A DNA stretch of 37,274 nucleotides from contig JAJFKA010000015.1 of assembly GCA_021773555.1 (NCBI GenBank), positions 1 to 37,274 of the forward strand, in the 5' to 3' direction. Below the pieces are notes generated by a model. That model saw only the letters and a program-made list of their open reading frames with translations, made no database searches and had not been told where the DNA came from. Origin of the DNA: Gammaproteobacteria bacterium (GTDB lineage Bacteria; Pseudomonadota; Gammaproteobacteria; Pseudomonadales; Azotimanducaceae). This document shows, piece after piece, positions 17,465-25,136 of the stretch; the first letter of the stretch is position 1, and the number at the start of each line of letters is the position of its first letter. The translations under genes and the position numbers were made by a program.

Positions 17465-17519
17465 CCACTGCCCTGCGTTCAAGGTCAGGCAGGTTCGTTA
17501 AATCTGAAGAGAGCCGTAG

Positions 17520-18350
17520 ATGAAAATAAAAAATCTTGATGGCGTTGGTGCAGAAGTTCTGGAGCTCGACATTGGCAACCTGTCTGCCAGAGAGTTTGCT
17601 GAACTGGAGCGGGTTTTTGCCGAGGAAGGCCTCGTGTTTTTCCGTGATCAACAGCTCACTCCGCAACAGCATATTGACTTCGCCCGGCGCTGGGGAGAGA
17701 TAAACATCAATCGGTTTTTCAAGGCGCACTCCGAATATCCGGAAATTGCCATGGTGGCCAAGGAACCGGAACAGACGGCCAATATTGGCGGCGGCTGGCA
17801 TACGGATCATTCCTACGATGTCGAACCGGCGCTGGGCTCAATACTGGTTGCAAGAGAATTGCCACCGGCTAATGGTGACACCTGGTTCACCAGCATGTAT
17901 GCAGCGTATGACGCCTTGTCACCGGGATTAAAGGAAACGCTGGCATCGCTGCACGCGGTACATTCCGCGAAACATGTATTCGGTAGCGAAGTTAAATACC
18001 AGCGTGAGACGGGTGGCCGGCTGGGCAACTCGGAAGCGGCCGATGGACTGCCGGACCCGGTGCATCCGGTGATTATCACGCACCCCTTAAGTGGTAAAAA
18101 AGCGCTTTACGTTAATCCGGGATTCACGCTCAGGTTTAACGGCTGGTCCGCCGAGGAATCTGCCCCTTTGCTGAACTACCTCTTTGACGTTGCCATGGAT
18201 GCGGCGTTCGTCACGCAATTTAAGTGGCAACCCGGATCAATTGCATTCTGGGATAACCGGGCAACCTGGCATTTCGCCCAGAATGATTACCACGGATGCC
18301 GTCGAGTGATGCATCGCATTACGATTGAAGGTTGCGCCCTTTCTGCGTGA
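17520..18350 (+). CDS. TauD/TfdA-family Fe(II)/2-oxoglutarate dioxygenase
   Basis: 276-residue non-haem iron dioxygenase. The iron-binding triad is visible by comparison with TauD: His94 and Asp96 in WHTDHSYD and His251 in ATWHFAQNDY; Arg262 in CRRVMHR should bind the 2-oxoglutarate carboxylate. Family members hydroxylate taurine, alkyl sulfates, phenoxyacetates and other small acids, releasing sulfite or an aldehyde in some cases. Substrate cannot be told from sequence: no sulfonate transporter or sulfatase gene is adjacent. Being the second gene after MmgE/PrpD suggests a shared pathway for an organic acid. ATG 17520 is preceded by GAAGAGAG. Confidence 0.88.
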   Translation: MKIKNLDGVGAEVLELDIGNLSAREFAELERVFAEEGLVFFRDQQLTPQQHIDFARRWGEININRFFKAHSEYPEIAMVAKEPEQTANIGGGWHTDHSYDVEPALGSILVARELPPANGDTWFTSMYAAYDALSPGLKETLASLHAVHSAKHVFGSEVKYQRETGGRLGNSEAADGLPDPVHPVIITHPLSGKKALYVNPGFTLRFNGWSAEESAPLLNYLFDVAMDAAFVTQFKWQPGSIAFWDNRATWHFAQNDYHGCRRVMHRITIEGCALSA

Positions 18351-18414
18351 GACGTACGCACCGGGTGATGAGTCGCGGTGGTGTTGTCGAGATGGCAATT
18401 TAATATCCCGAAGA

Positions 18415-18444
18415 TTGCATTTTACGCAGGCCGGCACTTGTACT
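18415..18444 (+). promoter_or_regulatory. Possible ilvC promoter
   Basis: TTGCAT (18415-18420) and TGTACT (18439-18444) are separated by 18 bp in the 140-bp gap before ilvC. The start of transcription would be about 40 nt before the ATG. No leucine-rich leader peptide or attenuator hairpin is apparent, so control by attenuation is not supported. Confidence 0.3.
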
Positions 18445-18490
18445 AGAGTAGCCGCTCAAATTTTTATGCGCTTCATACAGGTGATCTGTT

Positions 18491-19963
18491 ATGGCCAATT
18501 ACTTCAACTCCCTTTCTCTCCGGGAACAACTGGCTCAGCTCGGCAAGTGTGAGTTTATGGATTCCTCGGAATTCAGCGACGGTGTGAACTGTCTTCGCGG
18601 AAAAAAGCTGGTTGTCATCGGTTGCGGTTCCCAGGGGCTCAACCAGGGATTGAATCTGCGCGATAGCGGTCTCGATGTGTCCTACACACTTCGGGAAAGT
18701 GCAATTAAAGAAAAAAGGCAATCTTACCTGAATGCCACCGAGAACGGATTTACGGTCGGGACCTACGCCGAATTAATTCCAGCGGCTGATCTGGTGCTGA
18801 ACCTGACCCCTGATAAGCAACATAGCAGTGTCGTTGGTGAAGTCGTGCCGCTGATGAAAAAAAATTCCTGTCTTGCATACTCTCATGGCTTCAATATCGT
18901 GGAAGAGGGGATGAAGGTTCGTGATGACATCACTGTGATCATGGTGGCGCCGAAGTGTCCGGGAACCGAAGTGCGCGAAGAATACAAGCGTGGATTTGGT
19001 GTGCCGACGCTGATCGCGGTGCATGAAAAAAACGATCCGCGCAGTGAGGGTCTTGCCATTGCAAAAGCCTATGCCGCGGGAACGGGTGGTCACAAGGCGG
19101 GCGTGCTGATGTCATCATTTATCGCAGAAGTGAAATCGGATCTTATGGGTGAACAAACCATTCTATGCGGTATGCTGCAAACGGGATCGCTGCTTTGTTT
19201 TGACAAGATGATCGAACACGGTATTGAGCCGGGGTACGCATCGAAACTCGTGCAGTACGGCTGGGAAACGGTGACCGAAGCACTGAAACACGGCGGCATC
19301 ACAAATATGATGGATCGGCTATCTAATCCGGCAAAGCTCCGGGCGTATGAAATGGCGGATGAAATGAAAGCGATCATGCGCCCGCTCTACCTTAAACATA
19401 TGGATGACATCATGGCCGGGAGTTTCTCGGCCGGCATGATGGAAGACTGGGCGAATGATGACGAAAAACTCCTGGGCTGGCGCCAGGAAACTGGTGAAAC
19501 CGCATTTGAGAATGCCGAGAATACCCAAGCGGACATCAGTGAGCAGGAATATTTCGACCACGGAATCCTGATAGTGGCTATGGTGAAAGCCGGGGTGGAG
19601 CTTGCCTATGAAACAATGACGTCGGCAGGAATCAAGGCGGAATCTGCTTATTATGAATCACTCCATGAGACGCCATTGATTGCTAATACGATTGCGCGCA
19701 AGAAATTGTTTGAGATGAACAATACAATATCAGATACGGCAGAATACGGTTGCTATCTCTATAACCACGCCTGCTTGCCGTTGTTGGCAGATTTTATGAA
19801 AACCCTCGATGCTTCAGTAATTGGCAGAGGGCTTGGCCTCAATGACAACGGCTGTGACAATCAGCGACTGATTGAGGTCAACGCGAGTATCCGCAGCCAC
19901 CCGGTCGAGTCTATCGGTCAGGTGTTACGTGGCCATATGAGCGCGATGAAAAAAATCGTATAA
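18491..19963 (+). CDS. ilvC: Ketol-acid reductoisomerase, class II (long form)
   Basis: 490 residues, the length of the E. coli-type class II enzyme with duplicated C-terminal knotted domain. It converts acetolactate and acetohydroxybutyrate to dihydroxy acids in valine, leucine and isoleucine synthesis, using NADPH. The N-terminal Rossmann motif is GCGSQG (44-49), followed by [10 protein letters not shown] and [12 protein letters not shown], nearly identical to E. coli IlvC. Metal-binding acidic residues lie in the [12 protein letters not shown] helix (about 216-227). The gene stands alone: ilvB, ilvH and ilvD are not in the window. It starts 140 nt after the dioxygenase gene. Confidence 0.95.
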   Translation: MANYFNSLSLREQLAQLGKCEFMDSSEFSDGVNCLRGKKLVVIGCGSQGLNQGLNLRDSGLDVSYTLRESAIKEKRQSYLNATENGFTVGTYAELIPAADLVLNLTPDKQHSSVVGEVVPLMKKNSCLAYSHGFNIVEEGMKVRDDITVIMVAPKCPGTEVREEYKRGFGVPTLIAVHEKNDPRSEGLAIAKAYAAGTGGHKAGVLMSSFIAEVKSDLMGEQTILCGMLQTGSLLCFDKMIEHGIEPGYASKLVQYGWETVTEALKHGGITNMMDRLSNPAKLRAYEMADEMKAIMRPLYLKHMDDIMAGSFSAGMMEDWANDDEKLLGWRQETGETAFENAENTQADISEQEYFDHGILIVAMVKAGVELAYETMTSAGIKAESAYYESLHETPLIANTIARKKLFEMNNTISDTAEYGCYLYNHACLPLLADFMKTLDASVIGRGLGLNDNGCDNQRLIEVNASIRSHPVESIGQVLRGHMSAMKKIV

Positions 19964-19964
19964 A

Positions 19965-20003
19965 AAACGCTGATCGGAACTTTCGCTCCGAGGAATAGCG
20001 TTT
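19965..20003 (+). terminator. Hairpin between ilvC and the ABC ATPase gene
   Basis: Outer stem AAACGCT (19965-19971) pairs with AGCGTTT (19997-20003) and inner stem TCGGA (19974-19978) with TCCGA (19987-19991), separated by a small internal loop. On the plus strand only three Ts end the stem, so termination after ilvC would be weak; on the minus strand the same stem is followed by six Ts and looks like an intrinsic terminator, though no minus-strand gene leads into it. It could equally be a processing or stability element at the ilvC 3' end. Confidence 0.35.
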
Positions 20004-20021
20004 AGTGACCGGTGATATTTT

Positions 20022-21437
20022 TTGTACACGATTGAATACAAACACGCAACGCTGCGCTTCAATGAGCAGTTCAAACTAGCTGACATCAGTTGGCGGATTG
20101 AGCCCAACCAGGTCTGGGCCATCGTTGGTGCCAATGGCTCGGGTAAGTCGGCGCTGGCTGCAAGTCTCGCTGGGGATGGTGAACTTGTTGGTGGAGAGAC
20201 GAGGGGTCTGCCACAAAGAATCGGAATGGTTTCTCTGGAAGCCCAGGCTGCCCTAATCAAACGCGAACGTGATCGGGATGACAGCGACTTGACCGATGAG
20301 ATTTTCGAGGGTACTCCTGCCCATGAAATTCTCGATGAGCTGTGCATTGATAAAACTCTTCGTGACGAACTGGTGCAGTCTCTCGGGCTGTCGGTTCTCC
20401 TGGAACGCGCCTTCAGAAAATTGTCTACAGGAGAAACCCGCAAGCTCATCCTGGCGCGCGCGCTCACCTGCAATCCTGACCTGCTCGTGCTCGATGAACC
20501 GTTTGAGGGGCTTGATGCCGAGGCCTTGACGCGAGTGGAGCAAATACTTGCCGGTATCTCGCGGAAAACACGGCTGGTGATGGTGTTTAACCGGCTGGAT
20601 GAGATTCCGAGCTTTGTTACACATGTTGTATGTCTGCAGGAAGGCCGAATCTGTCATCAGGCCGCAATAACAGATCAGCACGGGATTGATCAGATCCATC
20701 AGTTGCTCCACCTCAGGCGCGCTGGGATAACTATCCCCGAGGCAGACCCGGATGCCCGTTTGCCGGTGCTGGATGCGACTTGTCCACTGGTGAGAATACA
20801 CAATGCATCGGTCCGTTATGCAGAGAATGTGGTTTTCGAGGGGCTCGACTGGTGTATACGCCCCGGTCAGCACTGGCAACTCGTTGGTCCGAATGGCAGT
20901 GGCAAGACCTGTCTGCTGAACCTCATTAACGGAGATCATCCCCAGTGTTATACCAATGACATCTATGTGTTCGGCTACCAGAGAGGGCGGGGGGAAAGCA
21001 TCTGGGAGATCAAGCAGCACATCGGATACGTGTCCACATCGCTGCAATGGGAATACCGGGTGAGTATCAGTGTTCGGAATGTCATCCTTTCCGGTTTTTA
21101 CGACAGCATCGGCCTGTACAACAAACCTTCGAACATGCAGGTTCAGATCGCGGATGCCTGGTTAGGGTTACTTCATATGGAGTCACGGGCCAATCAACCC
21201 TTTAACCAGTTGTCCTTCGGTGAGCAACGGCTGTTGTTGATTGCCCGGGCGATGGTTAAGCGTCCCCACCTTCTAATTCTGGATGAACCCTGCCTTGGGC
21301 TGGATGACATAAACCGAGAACTGGTGCTCGCCCTGATCAGCAGGATATGTGAGTCCGGGACCGGCACGACCGTAATCTATGTGAACCATCACGCCGGTGA
21401 CAGGATATCGGGTATCTCGGAATTCAAATATCTGTAA
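20022..21437 (+). CDS. ModF-like protein with two ABC ATPase domains
   Basis: 471 residues with two complete ABC nucleotide-binding domains and no membrane segment. Domain 1: Walker A GANGSGKSAL (about 37-46), signature LSTGETRKLIL, Walker B LLVLDEPFEGLD. Domain 2: Walker A GPNGSGKTCLL (about 290-300), signature LSFGEQRLLLIARAM, Walker B LLILDEPCLGLDD. This layout matches E. coli ModF (about 490 residues), a protein of unknown role associated with the molybdate operon. No modABC or modE is present here, so a molybdate link is not supported. The only suitable start is TTG 20022, with no clear ribosome binding site. It sits 58 nt after ilvC with a hairpin between. Confidence 0.8.
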   Translation: MYTIEYKHATLRFNEQFKLADISWRIEPNQVWAIVGANGSGKSALAASLAGDGELVGGETRGLPQRIGMVSLEAQAALIKRERDRDDSDLTDEIFEGTPAHEILDELCIDKTLRDELVQSLGLSVLLERAFRKLSTGETRKLILARALTCNPDLLVLDEPFEGLDAEALTRVEQILAGISRKTRLVMVFNRLDEIPSFVTHVVCLQEGRICHQAAITDQHGIDQIHQLLHLRRAGITIPEADPDARLPVLDATCPLVRIHNASVRYAENVVFEGLDWCIRPGQHWQLVGPNGSGKTCLLNLINGDHPQCYTNDIYVFGYQRGRGESIWEIKQHIGYVSTSLQWEYRVSISVRNVILSGFYDSIGLYNKPSNMQVQIADAWLGLLHMESRANQPFNQLSFGEQRLLLIARAMVKRPHLLILDEPCLGLDDINRELVLALISRICESGTGTTVIYVNHHAGDRISGISEFKYL

Positions 21438-21524
21438 GCAGCTCCTTCCAGCACGAATAAATCACCTGGAGATCGGCTTCTCAATTACGCCGCTCTGGTG
21501 AATTATCCGGTAGGCATTTGCTGG

Positions 21525-22847
21525 CTATGCGGGAATGCGTACCGGTAATTCACGAATACCATGGATGAAGCTCGAGCGCAGATAAACCGGATCCCCAACG
21601 ACTTCAATTTTCGGAAAGCGTTTCATAATTTCTTCCCAGAGCACATTGAGTTGCATTTCTCCGAGCCGATTGCCTACACAGCGATGAATACCGAATCCGA
21701 ATGACAGGTGTCGCCTGGGATTTTCCCTGTCGATGATGAAACTATTCGGCTGCGCGATCTCTGACTCGTCGCGGTTTCCTGAGATGTACCACATCACGAC
21801 CTTGTCGTGTTTCCTGATCAGCTTGCCACCGACTTCCGTGTCCTGCATGGCAGTTCGGCACATGTGTGCGACCGGTGATTGCCAGCGAATAATCTCCGGC
21901 ACCATTTTTGGGATCAGGTCGGGATTTTGGCGTAGTTTTTCATACTCAGCGGGATTTTCATTGAGTGCAAGTACGCCCCCGGATATCGAGTTACGGGTGG
22001 TGTCATTGCCACCAACAATGAGTAGCAGCATGTTGCCGAGAAATTCGTTGGGCGTCATGTTTTTCGTCGATTCACCATGTACCAGCGTTGAAATCAGATC
22101 GTCTCCAGGGACGTCTCGTGCAGCGCGCTCCTTCCAGACGGAATCGAAGTATTCGAAGCACTTCCAGAGTTCCTGGAATCCTTCTTCCGGGGTTTCAAAG
22201 AAGTCAGGGTTACCGAGGTTTTCAACCGTATCTGACCAGTGAATCAGTTTGTGCCGATCTTCCTGCGGGACGTCGAAAATTGTTGCCAGCATTTGCCCGG
22301 TCAACTCGACGGAGACCTTTCTAACCCAGTTGAATTCCTCATTTCTGGGTAAGTCATCGAGGATGGCACCGGCTCGCTCGCGAATCAGATTCTGCAGTTC
22401 CTGCAGCCTTTTTGGTGTGAACGAGGGTGTCACAACCTTGCGCTGCTCATCGTGTTTGGGCGGGTCAGCCATGATGAACATTGGCAGATGAAAGGGTGAA
22501 TCCTCAACGGGTGTCGTATTGGGCCGCCCACCCATCCGGATACCGCCGTTGTTTATGTCGCTCGAGAAAATCTCATGGCTGGTATCAACGTGCATGATGT
22601 CCTTGAACTTCGTAATCGACCAGTAGGGTCCAAACATGCTCTCTGGCGTAAGGTGGACAGGGTCTTCTTCACGCAAGCGGTCAAAGTAGGCGGCGAATTT
22701 GTTGTGTTCAAACAGTGAGGGATGACCAGGGTCAAGGGATTCCAGCGGCAACTCATAGGGGTTGACGTTCACGTCGATCGCCCATTTCGCCTGGGCCTCG
22801 CGGTTTGTCAGTGGCTCATTGACAATCTCTTCGTCGATCTCGGACAT
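21525..22847 (-). CDS. Cytochrome P450, CYP153-like
   Basis: 440-residue soluble P450. Haem-binding loop FGFGIHRC with axial Cys390; ExxR at Glu318-Arg321; oxygen-activating I-helix GGNDTTRNS at 279-287. The GGNDTTRN helix, the WYISGNRDE segment (353-361) and LSFGFGIHRCVGNRLGEMQ are strongly reminiscent of CYP153 alkane and fatty-acid omega-hydroxylases; bile-acid or sterol P450s usually have AGNETTR. Likely reaction: terminal hydroxylation of a medium-chain alkane or fatty acid with NADH via redox partners. No ferredoxin or ferredoxin reductase gene is in the window, so partners must be encoded elsewhere. Ribosome binding site AGGAGAG before the ATG. It faces the ABC ATPase gene convergently. 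Confidence 0.88.
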   Translation of the reverse strand: MSEIDEEIVNEPLTNREAQAKWAIDVNVNPYELPLESLDPGHPSLFEHNKFAAYFDRLREEDPVHLTPESMFGPYWSITKFKDIMHVDTSHEIFSSDINNGGIRMGGRPNTTPVEDSPFHLPMFIMADPPKHDEQRKVVTPSFTPKRLQELQNLIRERAGAILDDLPRNEEFNWVRKVSVELTGQMLATIFDVPQEDRHKLIHWSDTVENLGNPDFFETPEEGFQELWKCFEYFDSVWKERAARDVPGDDLISTLVHGESTKNMTPNEFLGNMLLLIVGGNDTTRNSISGGVLALNENPAEYEKLRQNPDLIPKMVPEIIRWQSPVAHMCRTAMQDTEVGGKLIRKHDKVVMWYISGNRDESEIAQPNSFIIDRENPRRHLSFGFGIHRCVGNRLGEMQLNVLWEEIMKRFPKIEVVGDPVYLRSSFIHGIRELPVRIPA

Positions 22848-22930
22848 GGTTCTCTCCTGCGTCTAACCGTTGCACGGCATTTCAGCAGGTTTTTTGTTCA
22901 TTAATCAAGCAGGAACTGGTTTCACCCGGT

Positions 22931-23473
22931 TTAGAGCTGCCTGATCATCACGAAATCATCCACAAAGAAACCGCCGCCAATGGGCTCCAGCACCGAGCGC
23001 TCGACTTGATAGCCTGCTCGCCGATAGGCCCGGATCGCCTGGCGGTTGTGCTTGTTCACGTTCAGGGTCAGAGACTTAAAGCCAGCACCACAGGTTTCAT
23101 TTTCTATCTCCTTCAAAATCATTGAACCGAATCCTTGTCCATGAAATGATTGCGCCAGGTAGAGTTTGTGAACTTTGGCGATTTCGTCAATCGCGCTCGG
23201 ACCCCAGGCAGCGAAGCCCGCAAGTATACGATCAACCTCCAGTTTGACTATGATTACGCCTCTGACCAGGTCCTGTGCAAGGGCCGCCGGGCTGTAGTCT
23301 CGCTCAAGCATGTAGGAGATTTGGGCGAAGGAAATGATGCCTGGGTAATGGGTATACCAGATTTCTGATGCCAGCGCCTGGATTCGGGAAAGTTCACCGT
23401 CAAGATCATCGGATAATGACAAGTAATGGAGCCGTGCTCCGGGCCTTAGTGAATCTGGTGGAATAAGTGACAT
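22931..23473 (-). CDS. GNAT-family N-acetyltransferase
   Basis: 180 residues with a GNAT fold: N-terminal helices IQALASEIWYTHYPGIIS, the beta strands VIIVKLEVDRILAGFAAWGP, the acetyl-CoA loop HGQGFGSMIL (111-120), and the C-terminal AIRAYRRAGYQVERS segment. The N-terminal region resembles acetyltransferases that modify small amines or protein N-termini, but the acceptor cannot be inferred. Start ATG 23473 lies only 22 bp from the divergent glpD start, and neither gene has an obvious Shine-Dalgarno sequence. Confidence 0.8.
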   Translation of the reverse strand: MSLIPPDSLRPGARLHYLSLSDDLDGELSRIQALASEIWYTHYPGIISFAQISYMLERDYSPAALAQDLVRGVIIVKLEVDRILAGFAAWGPSAIDEIAKVHKLYLAQSFHGQGFGSMILKEIENETCGAGFKSLTLNVNKHNRQAIRAYRRAGYQVERSVLEPIGGGFFVDDFVMIRQL

Positions 23474-23495
23474 ATTGAGTAGTTAGATTAACCCT

Positions 23496-25103
23496 ATGAA
23501 TTCATTGGATATCCGGCAGCGCGTAAAAACGCTGCAGTCGTTAAAGAATACAACATTCGATCTGGTCGTCATCGGTGGCGGCATAACTGGTGCCGGAATT
23601 CTGCGTGAAGCCTGCCTTCGTGGTCTGTCCGTGGCGCTCCTGGAAGCTGGCGACTATGCCTCAGGAACCTCGAGCAAGTCGACAAAATTAATCCATGGGG
23701 GTATCCGCTACCTGCAAATGGGACATGTACATGTGGTCAGGGAGGGTGCTCGCGAGCGTAAGCGGGTTCACGAACTGGCCCCTCATCTGGCAGAGCCGCA
23801 ATGGCTGATGTTGCCTGCGGGAAATAGCTTTGACTATTACAAGTATCGCGTTGGTGTGAGTTTGTATGAGTACCTTGGCCAGGTTGATCCGACCAATACG
23901 CATTTCAATTTACAGGGTGCAGACCTGGCCGCCATGGAGCCTTTACTTAACGTTAAGCGATACGCTCGCGCAACCGTTTACCAGGAATACCTGACGGATG
24001 ATGCGCGACTTGTGATCGCCAATATTCGTGCCGGGGTGCAGGCTTCTGGTGTAGCAGCCAATCATCTTCGAGTCACGGGTCTCATCAAAGAAAGTGCTCG
24101 ACTATCCGGGGTGAGGGCGGTTTGCGGTGTCACAAATGAAGAAGTGCTGGTGCGATGCAAAGGTGTGATCAATGCTGCCGGACCATGGGTTGAATCGGTG
24201 TGTCAGCTTGATGGACTACCGAGCCAGAAACCACTGACCCTGTCCAAGGGAATTCATGCAGTTGTATCCCGGGAAAAGTTACCCTTGAATCAGATGGTGC
24301 TGCTGGTTGCCTCCGATGGCCGACCGGTCTTTGCGATTCCTCGCGGCGACATTGTTTACATTGGTACAACCGACAGCAAATACGAGGAAGCTGCAAATGA
24401 GTGGCCGGAAGTCAGCGAGCAGGAATTGAATTACGTGCTTGCGCCGATCAAGGACTATTTCGATGTGCAACTTGGTGGCCAGGACTGCCTGTCCACCTGG
24501 GCGGGCCTGCGCCCGCTTATTGCACAAACAGGTAAATCGACAAAGGAAATTTCCCGGCGGGATGAAATCTGGGTGAGCAAATCAGGATTAATCACCATCG
24601 CTGGTGGCAAGCTGACTGGTTATCGAAAGATGGCCGAAGATACCGTTAACAAGGCAGCTGAGTTGCTCAGGTTATCAACCGGGAAGGTTCCCCTGGATTC
24701 GACGTTACCCGGAGGCAGTGACAGCGTGGGGCTCGCCATGCGCCTGGCTGCCGTCCCTGAAGCGGGTCAACTGAATTCCGCGCAGCTAACAAGACTGCAA
24801 AGGCTTTATGGTAGCGAAGCGTTTTCGGTACTTGCCCGGGGAGCTGATTCTGTTGTCACGGACGGTCAGTTGCTCACGGGTGAATTGCATTGGGCGATTG
24901 AAGAGGAAGGTGCAATGAGTCTGGAAGATGTGATCTATCGCCGTACCCGCCTGGCTTATTATTATCCGAAGGAAGCCGAGATCTGTTTGGAGGCGGTCGC
25001 GATTCGGCTCGGGGAAATACTCGGCTGGTCAGCGGCGGCTGTCAATCGCGAGATTGCAGATGTTCGGGAAAGATTCAGGTACGACAATCGCCTGGCCGGG
25101 TAG
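23496..25103 (+). CDS. glpD: Glycerol-3-phosphate dehydrogenase (GlpD/GlpA-type, FAD-dependent)
   Basis: 535-residue FAD-dependent glycerol-3-phosphate dehydrogenase, peripheral to the inner membrane, oxidising glycerol-3-phosphate to dihydroxyacetone phosphate and passing electrons to quinone. FAD-binding motif VVIGGGITGAGI (about 25-36), GTSSKSTKLIHGGIRYLQ (about 57-74), a substrate-binding region IYIGTTDSKYEE near 286-298, and the C-terminal DUF-like cap domain (about 405-520). Length agrees with the GlpD family (500-580). No glpK, glpF or glpR in the window; the gene stands alone, so it may serve phospholipid glycerol turnover or be regulated separately. Ends 33 bp from the convergent sulfotransferase gene. 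Confidence 0.93.
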   Translation: MNSLDIRQRVKTLQSLKNTTFDLVVIGGGITGAGILREACLRGLSVALLEAGDYASGTSSKSTKLIHGGIRYLQMGHVHVVREGARERKRVHELAPHLAEPQWLMLPAGNSFDYYKYRVGVSLYEYLGQVDPTNTHFNLQGADLAAMEPLLNVKRYARATVYQEYLTDDARLVIANIRAGVQASGVAANHLRVTGLIKESARLSGVRAVCGVTNEEVLVRCKGVINAAGPWVESVCQLDGLPSQKPLTLSKGIHAVVSREKLPLNQMVLLVASDGRPVFAIPRGDIVYIGTTDSKYEEAANEWPEVSEQELNYVLAPIKDYFDVQLGGQDCLSTWAGLRPLIAQTGKSTKEISRRDEIWVSKSGLITIAGGKLTGYRKMAEDTVNKAAELLRLSTGKVPLDSTLPGGSDSVGLAMRLAAVPEAGQLNSAQLTRLQRLYGSEAFSVLARGADSVVTDGQLLTGELHWAIEEEGAMSLEDVIYRRTRLAYYYPKEAEICLEAVAIRLGEILGWSAAAVNREIADVRERFRYDNRLAG

Positions 25104-25136
25104 ACCGTGTTTGCTCAATGGACCGAAAAGGGCGTG

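Noticed and set aside
16148-18350. prp (methylcitrate) operon
   Set aside because: Only a PrpD-family gene is present; no prpB, prpC, prpF or acnD-like gene is seen and the next gene is a dioxygenase.
20253-21047. Long open frame (264 codons) on the minus strand
   Set aside because: It lies antisense to the double ABC ATPase, whose Walker and signature motifs are all in the plus-strand frame; the antisense translation has no recognisable domain.
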